DNA from: Pycnococcus provasolii
Taxonomy: Eukaryota > Chlorophyta > Pseudoscourfieldiophyceae > Pseudoscourfieldiales
Direction of reading: 5' to 3'
Assembly (NCBI GenBank): GCA_049487715.1
Contig: CP150553.1
Span: 248,001-312,000, forward strand
DNA: 64,000 nt
The translations under genes and the position numbers were made by a program. The notes below the pieces were generated by a model, which searched no databases, had not been told where the DNA came from, and saw only the letters and a program-made list of their open reading frames with translations. This document shows, piece by piece, positions 58,735 to 64,000 of the stretch. Position 1 is the stretch's first letter; each line of letters starts with the position of its first letter.

Positions 58735-61700
58735 CTAGGTCCCGCGCTCCTTGTCTTCCCTCTTGATCGCCTTGAGGAACTGATCGCGACTGTATTCCAC
58801 ACCCTGCCGGAACCGATAATCAAGGCGACGGAACATCAAGTCGAGAAGCGTTTCAGTCTTGACGTGAAGAGGGCGCGTGGGCGGAACACTGTACTCCATC
58901 GACTCACGGCGAGGGATGGGATTCATCGTCTCGTCCTCAAAGCTGCGCAACCAGTCGAAAGGGTTCGTGAAGCCCGCATTCTCAAGGTCCACCATGCTTG
59001 GAGGCGACATCTCGTCAGCGATTCGGCCAATCCCCTCGAGAAGGTCGATGAAGGTGAAGCCACGATACCGCTCCACGCTGCCAACCTCGTCGATTGTAAG
59101 CATGCGCGCGTACATGTAGCATTGTCGGCTCTGCGCGATTGTGAAGAATGGGTCGATCAGAGTGGCCTGATCAACCATCATATCCCAGCTCCGAATATCC
59201 CACTTCTTCAAACGCAGACCTCCGCCCTTTGGTGCTAGGCGATAGTTCGAGTACAATGCTCTCAGAATGTCGAGATATTTCACGTACAGCAGGTCCATAT
59301 CTTCACAATACAAACGCTCACTTCGGAACTTGTTTGATGGCTCTTGGCATCGAGAGGGGAGATTCGGGAAGATGTTTTCTTCGAGCAGTATGCGCAAGGC
59401 CTCCTCAGGCGCCTTTGTGCGCGCATTCTCGCCCTTCGTGTACTTTTGCATCGCCGTGCGGAAGATCGCCTCGAGCAGCTCGAATCGAAGGAAGCCATTC
59501 TCACTATTCACCTTATACAATTCTGACTTTTTGTCTGCAGTGTAATTGCTGACAATATGAATGGTGTCAAGGTCACTTCGCTTGCAGAACTCGCTGTCAT
59601 GTTCAGGGACCTTGCAGTCCTCCAGCAGCCGTGTCCAGACGTTGAGACCCATGTGCCAAGACGAGCTCGTTGGGTCCTGAGAATTGTAGTACACCATCAT
59701 GTTCATGAAGATATGGTGATTTTCGGCCAACATGTCGAATACCTTCTTGACGCACTTGTCGCCAAGAGGAGAGTTCTTGCCCTCCTTCTCCAGCATAGTG
59801 ACGAACTTTTCCTTCTCCTGGAGTCGCTTAATGTCGCACTCTGCAGCCTTTTGCTGAACTCTAGATGTGTTCCACAGTGTCTTCGCGTCACATTCCTTGC
59901 GGCGCGGCCAGAAGACGGATGCCTCGATACGCCAAGGCGGTCTATTTTTCGGAATAATCTTTTTCTCAAGTCGCATCTTTTCCACGCTGCGCTCCTCGTA
60001 CACGATGTAAGGTTCCACCGCAAAATCTGGCGATATTTCATCGTCCATGTCTCCAAATCCATCTTCAAGATTCTCCGGTTCTTTCACAGGCAGCGTGTGC
60101 TCTTTCGGCTTCGGTGCAAGCCCAGGCTGTGGGCGATATTTCGTTGGCTGCAGTCCTCCCTTCGGCTCAGTCAGTTCAACGATACTGTCAGGTGGCGCAA
60201 GCGTCAATTGCATGATCAAGTCCAAGCTAGTTGGTCGCGGGGGGAACGCCTCAAGCTCATCGCCAACTTCGTCGGTGAGATCGCCAGAATTGTAGTAGTA
60301 GTGCGTCTCGCGACCGTTGGGGAGTAGGTAGTGAGCATCGAGTCCCGTATCCTGCCAGTAGCGAGAGCCAGGAACGTGCTCAAAAAGTGCAAGCATTGGT
60401 GGGCGAGGTCCGGAGGAAGACATGTCTCGTAGACCTGCGCGGAATGCAATACACGTGCGGCCTTTCTTAGGCGCAATGACCACCTTAAGGCCAAGCCCAG
60501 AGCTACCGGCAACGTCCGCGATGGTATTCATCTCACCGTTGGTGGCTCGCGGTGATGGCTCGGTTTCATCCTTGGCAACCTTTAAGGGCGTCTGAGCTCG
60601 CGACTCTCCCAATGTCAGAAATCTCTGCGTTTTCTTTCCCGATGTATGCACCACAACCGACCCTGAGATTTCGCTCGTCTCTGGTACCGTGGGTAAGCTG
60701 CCGGCATCTTCTATATTTGACTGAGAATCGCCTTCACCGTCTGGCAAGGCTTTAGCGGGCTGGGGCATCATAACTGTTACGGGCAGGCTCTCGTGCACAT
60801 CGCTGGTGACACCCTGTTCATACAGCTCCTCCACAGTGGGACGGTCCCAGTCCACTCCAGGCTCTCGCCAAATTTCCTCTTCAATATGCCCAGTGGCGCA
60901 CAGCTGTTGAAGAGCCGTACCAAGAATACGCTTGGCATCGGCAGGCCGGGGCGCGCTGAGAAGGAGTCCTGCAACTTGAGGCATGATTGGTGCCTCTCCG
61001 CCCGCATTAGGCAGAGCCTCTTGCCGATATTCGAGTACGTCAGGGCGCCAACGCATCCCACCCTCGCGTTTGATTTTCTCAAGGCACGGCTCCCACATCT
61101 CCCTCAATGGCCGGCAAAGCGAAGGTGGTAGACGTGGTAAGTGATCACGATCCTCGATCTTGACATCAGACCTCTGCGATTCAAGTTCTTCCTTTGACCG
61201 CGCGGCGTCTTCCATGTACTTTGGCAAGCTTTTTGTCGAATTATTCTTGTCGTCAAATATGCCCTTTGCCCAATCAACGAATGAATCCTTGCTTGTCCCG
61301 GAGTGGCGCGTCGGTTTATTCGCTACAACGCTTTTCGAAGTCTTTTTGCTCTTTGATGTATCTCCCAATGGCATCGGCCCCTCGAGAGGATCAAAGGATG
61401 CCTTGGGAGCTCGTAACGGGGGCAGCGAAACGCTCACATTTCGAATGTCCGTAATCTGCCTAACGGTATCCTGATGTTTCACTGCTGACTGATGCGGTGG
61501 CAGCTTTGGGCCAGCACCTCGCTCTGTAACCGGTATCGGCTTTGACCATACCTCTCCCGCTGCAATCTTTCGCTCCTGCATTGCTTTTGTACCACGCAAT
61601 TCAGCCTTGTACAGCATCGTGCGATTTCGATAGTTGCAGGATAGGTTCCCAAGACATCCGGAGATCGCCTCTACAATCTCGTAGTCCACGAGGCGGTACA

Positions 61701-64000
61701 AGCACTGCGCCCTTAGAAGCGTGTAGAGGCCACGCTTACAGATCGCGACTTGATTATCAGGATCGTGTGATAGATTAAGAAGTGAACGTGCGCAGCGAAG
61801 GGCACACTCTTCATCGCCGATATGACGAAGATGACCAAATTCGGACATAACACGCTGTGTCGCCTCATCAGCATCCATGTAGGCCGGAGCTCCTGGAGCT
61901 CCAGGACGCTCGTCAATACCATCGTCACCACCATCTCCCTCGTGCTCTGCTTCAGGAGGAAAACCAAATGAGATGCCATCTGGGATATTCATGCCCTTAC
62001 CTATGACTGCCGCAGTTTGTCGTCGCGTCAACCGCTGCATTAGTGCAACAAGACTGCGTACTGCCCCAGCCTTTGCCGCATGCTTCTTGCGATCATCGGC
62101 ATTCTGACTTGTCTCCTCATCTACATTGTCCAGGTCGGCATCACGATTCACAAGCAACTGCATTCCCTTTGTACCGCATGCCTGAAGACATGGTTTTGCT
62201 GTGTCAATTAGCGATACGTAAGCCTTCGCAAGTTTGTAATGTCCAGCCATAAGCATGCGTTCACGATTCTCCACAAGCATCATTAGAATATGCCCTGAAT
62301 ATTCGCGTGCTGCCGTACAGGCGTTTTCATCCTGGCAGATATTCATCAAACCATCAAGAATGCCGAGATCGGCCATGCACATGGCGCCGGATGGATTAAT
62401 AGCAGCAAATGACCATGCACATCCAAGCGCAATCATCTTTGTGCGTCGATGGCACTCCTTCCAAGGCGCCACAATAACAGTGACCAATACTTCGAGAGCC
62501 TCGTCTGTGCCCGGACCCCATTCGTCGCCATGTCCAACCTGCGGGCTGATAGTCGTCCACCACGATTGGGGTGCAACCGATCGGGATTTATCCAGCTTGT
62601 AGATCTCCTCCTTAACAAATCGTTCGGCATCCGGAGGGACAAGTACCAGCCATAGCATTGCACACCAATACGACATGTGCCTAAGAACTGCGCTGTCATA
62701 CCCGAGCATTTCGAAGTGGTCGTCAACGTGAGCTGGAGTTTCTAGGTAAGTCGTCAACCAACCCTTTCCGCAGTTGACAAACGACCTAAAGGAATCCAGC
62801 ACTTTGCGCTGTGGACCAGCTTCCACAATCTCCTCAGCCTGCTCCTCTTCTTCGGCAGGCGCCTCGCCTGTCGCTTCTTCGTTTGCCTCGTCTACTGCAG
62901 CAACATCATCTTGGGCATCCTCAACTTGAGCTTCGATGCCTTCAACGTCGTCCAATCCGGCATCATCCTCGCCCTCGCCGCCCTCTTCATCATCGCTCTT
63001 GATTTCGGTCGGCTCGGGAGCAGGCTCAGGCTCAGGTTCCTCATCGGCTATTCCTTCCTCGTAGTCACTCCAGCCTGGAGTGAGCCGCAGAAAATTCCTG
63101 CGATTGTCATCGTTACGTAGCGCAACCCACATTCCTGCGACAAAATTCTGTGCAGCGCCAGCGGCATCAAACTCCAATGAAAGTTCCATTTCATTCAAGT
63201 GGTCGTCAAAATCCACATCATCCCATATGTGTACAGGCGTACCTTCCTCACCCTCGGTGGCAAGGTACATCAGAGCTCCCGCCACTGCCTCCATCAACTT
63301 TTTGTGCTCCATCATATCGGAAGACCTGATTTGAAGAGACCGGTATAGCGACCTGTGCATATTAGGGGGTAGCTCCGGAGCGTCATACCCAACGAACCAG
63401 GGTAAGACCAAGTTCGAAAAAGGTTGACGCAGCTTGTAGCGGAATGGGCCATAAAAGCATTCGCTGCCCCTGGATTCTTGATTGTGCAACGTCATCCAGG
63501 CGATAGCACCCGCAATAGTTGAACGTACGGTGTCTACGAAATATTCCGCATTTGGGTCGTACAGTTCATCTTCTTCCTTTGTCAACGGATAATGGGGTGG
63601 CTGAGAGAGCAATGTTGTAATTGTAGAGATACGAAATCCAAATGTGCTGTTCAACCACGGTTCTGCGGCATCCACTGATTTTCCGATGGTTTCATACAAC
63701 AAGCTGCATGTCTCGGGCCGTCGCGCGAAAAGGGCAAGTGTTCCAGCAGTGCACAGCCCAAGACAACCGTAGAAGTTCTTAATTTGCGCCAACAAGTTGA
63801 TCGTCGTATATGCCCAATAGTCAATCTCTCCAAAAAGAACTGATTCGTCAAATTCGTCCATTTCTTGAGAAAGCACACAGATCGCGTATGCTGCACCCCA
63901 CATTGCGACACCCGCAGCCTCCATGATGGCAACTTCATCAACCTCGGTTTGAAGCCGTGGTGGATAACTTCCCTTGCGTTCCCTGTAAGTCTCGCGTTCA
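58735..64000 (-). CDS. Very large ARM-repeat protein, 5' end outside the window
   Basis: More than 1,750 codons are open in one frame. The frame continues without a stop through the window's right edge (peptide ...ETYRERKGSYPPRLQTEVDEVAIMEAAG), so the start lies beyond 64000 or the internal Met at 63924 is used. The N-terminal half holds armadillo-type helices (AVAGALMYLATE, ALRCARSLLNLSHDPDNQVAICKRGLYTLLRAQCLYRL) with a long acidic insertion (DAGLDDVEGIEAQVEDAQDDV). The C-terminal part is alpha-helical with charged segments (YKVNSENGFLRFELLEAIFRTAMQKYTKG, WDMMVDQATLIDPFFTIAQSRQCYMYARM). No close family is recognised; a flagellar or scaffold role is only a guess from size and ARM architecture. 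Confidence 0.7.
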   Translation of the reverse strand, partial: ERETYRERKGSYPPRLQTEVDEVAIMEAAGVAMWGAAYAICVLSQEMDEFDESVLFGEIDYWAYTTINLLAQIKNFYGCLGLCTAGTLALFARRPETCSLLYETIGKSVDAAEPWLNSTFGFRISTITTLLSQPPHYPLTKEEDELYDPNAEYFVDTVRSTIAGAIAWMTLHNQESRGSECFYGPFRYKLRQPFSNLVLPWFVGYDAPELPPNMHRSLYRSLQIRSSDMMEHKKLMEAVAGALMYLATEGEEGTPVHIWDDVDFDDHLNEMELSLEFDAAGAAQNFVAGMWVALRNDDNRRNFLRLTPGWSDYEEGIADEEPEPEPAPEPTEIKSDDEEGGEGEDDAGLDDVEGIEAQVEDAQDDVAAVDEANEEATGEAPAEEEEQAEEIVEAGPQRKVLDSFRSFVNCGKGWLTTYLETPAHVDDHFEMLGYDSAVLRHMSYWCAMLWLVLVPPDAERFVKEEIYKLDKSRSVAPQSWWTTISPQVGHGDEWGPGTDEALEVLVTVIVAPWKECHRRTKMIALGCAWSFAAINPSGAMCMADLGILDGLMNICQDENACTAAREYSGHILMMLVENRERMLMAGHYKLAKAYVSLIDTAKPCLQACGTKGMQLLVNRDADLDNVDEETSQNADDRKKHAAKAGAVRSLVALMQRLTRRQTAAVIGKGMNIPDGISFGFPPEAEHEGDGGDDGIDERPGAPGAPAYMDADEATQRVMSEFGHLRHIGDEECALRCARSLLNLSHDPDNQVAICKRGLYTLLRAQCLYRLVDYEIVEAISGCLGNLSCNYRNRTMLYKAELRGTKAMQERKIAAGEVWSKPIPVTERGAGPKLPPHQSAVKHQDTVRQITDIRNVSVSLPPLRAPKASFDPLEGPMPLGDTSKSKKTSKSVVANKPTRHSGTSKDSFVDWAKGIFDDKNNSTKSLPKYMEDAARSKEELESQRSDVKIEDRDHLPRLPPSLCRPLREMWEPCLEKIKREGGMRWRPDVLEYRQEALPNAGGEAPIMPQVAGLLLSAPRPADAKRILGTALQQLCATGHIEEEIWREPGVDWDRPTVEELYEQGVTSDVHESLPVTVMMPQPAKALPDGEGDSQSNIEDAGSLPTVPETSEISGSVVVHTSGKKTQRFLTLGESRAQTPLKVAKDETEPSPRATNGEMNTIADVAGSSGLGLKVVIAPKKGRTCIAFRAGLRDMSSSGPRPPMLALFEHVPGSRYWQDTGLDAHYLLPNGRETHYYYNSGDLTDEVGDELEAFPPRPTSLDLIMQLTLAPPDSIVELTEPKGGLQPTKYRPQPGLAPKPKEHTLPVKEPENLEDGFGDMDDEISPDFAVEPYIVYEERSVEKMRLEKKIIPKNRPPWRIEASVFWPRRKECDAKTLWNTSRVQQKAAECDIKRLQEKEKFVTMLEKEGKNSPLGDKCVKKVFDMLAENHHIFMNMMVYYNSQDPTSSSWHMGLNVWTRLLEDCKVPEHDSEFCKRSDLDTIHIVSNYTADKKSELYKVNSENGFLRFELLEAIFRTAMQKYTKGENARTKAPEEALRILLEENIFPNLPSRCQEPSNKFRSERLYCEDMDLLYVKYLDILRALYSNYRLAPKGGGLRLKKWDIRSWDMMVDQATLIDPFFTIAQSRQCYMYARMLTIDEVGSVERYRGFTFIDLLEGIGRIADEMSPPSMVDLENAGFTNPFDWLRSFEDETMNPIPRRESMEYSVPPTRPLHVKTETLLDLMFRRLDYRFRQGVEYSRDQFLKAIKREDKERGT

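Overview
This is a nuclear segment of a photosynthetic eukaryote, most likely a small green alga of the prasinophyte type. Support comes from a chlorophyll a/b-binding protein, a PsbP-domain lumen protein, a plastid-type beta-amylase, a thioredoxin reductase that appears to be a selenoprotein, mitochondrial cytochrome c1, GC-rich genes with very few introns and short spacers. Most recognisable introns begin GTACGT. TTAGGG/CCCTAA telomere-like strings are scattered between genes. I cannot name the genus; a Pycnococcus-like or mamiellophyte-like alga is an inference only.

Layout: 1-1.65 kb is AT-rich debris holding a broken copy of an intron-rich surface-protein gene and a hairpin element. Then follow HGH1 (1.65-2.87 kb), a long coiled-coil protein with an internal tandem array (3.07-7.96), a homopolymer tract that looks like assembly noise (8.15-8.47), prolyl 4-hydroxylase (8.7-9.9), an M20 deacetylase-type peptidase (10.4-12.0), two unknown genes (12.4-15.3), selenoprotein thioredoxin reductase with a SECIS-like element (16.8-18.8), cytochrome c1 (19.0-20.0), two unknown small genes, TRM61 (21.8-23.1), a TOM1-like VHS-GAT protein (23.6-25.2), an AIDA homologue (26.0-27.1), an FSH-type serine hydrolase (27.7-28.5), a RuBisCO-like protein fused to a cupin (28.6-30.3), a light-harvesting protein with extra membrane segments (30.6-31.9), a Ty1/copia remnant (32.4-33.3), a seven-exon secreted repeat protein (33.6-35.1), a CEP70-like centrosomal protein (35.8-39.4), a second, larger homopolymer tract (39.6-40.8), an XRN-type exonuclease broken by a frameshift (40.8-44.2), beta-amylase (44.8-47.1), a MATE transporter (47.2-49.0), SEL1L/HRD3 (49.4-51.9), an unknown acidic protein, a PsbP-like protein (52.8-53.9), a BET1-like SNARE (53.9-54.3), NUP62/NSP1 (54.4-56.4), CIA1 (56.6-57.7), an unknown probably plastid protein, and a very large ARM-repeat protein that runs off the right edge.

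The genes are mostly unrelated housekeeping functions of plastid, mitochondrion, secretory pathway, nucleus and basal body. Three features cut across genes. A ~250 bp dispersed repeat sits in three separate convergent (tail-to-tail) spacers. Telomere/telo-box-like motifs sit in five of about ten divergent (head-to-head) spacers and upstream of one tandem gene. The most notable single genes are the RuBisCO-like/cupin fusion, which could combine two consecutive steps of a methylthio-sugar salvage route, and the repeat-per-exon surface protein, whose exon pairs and introns are duplicated as a 376 bp unit.
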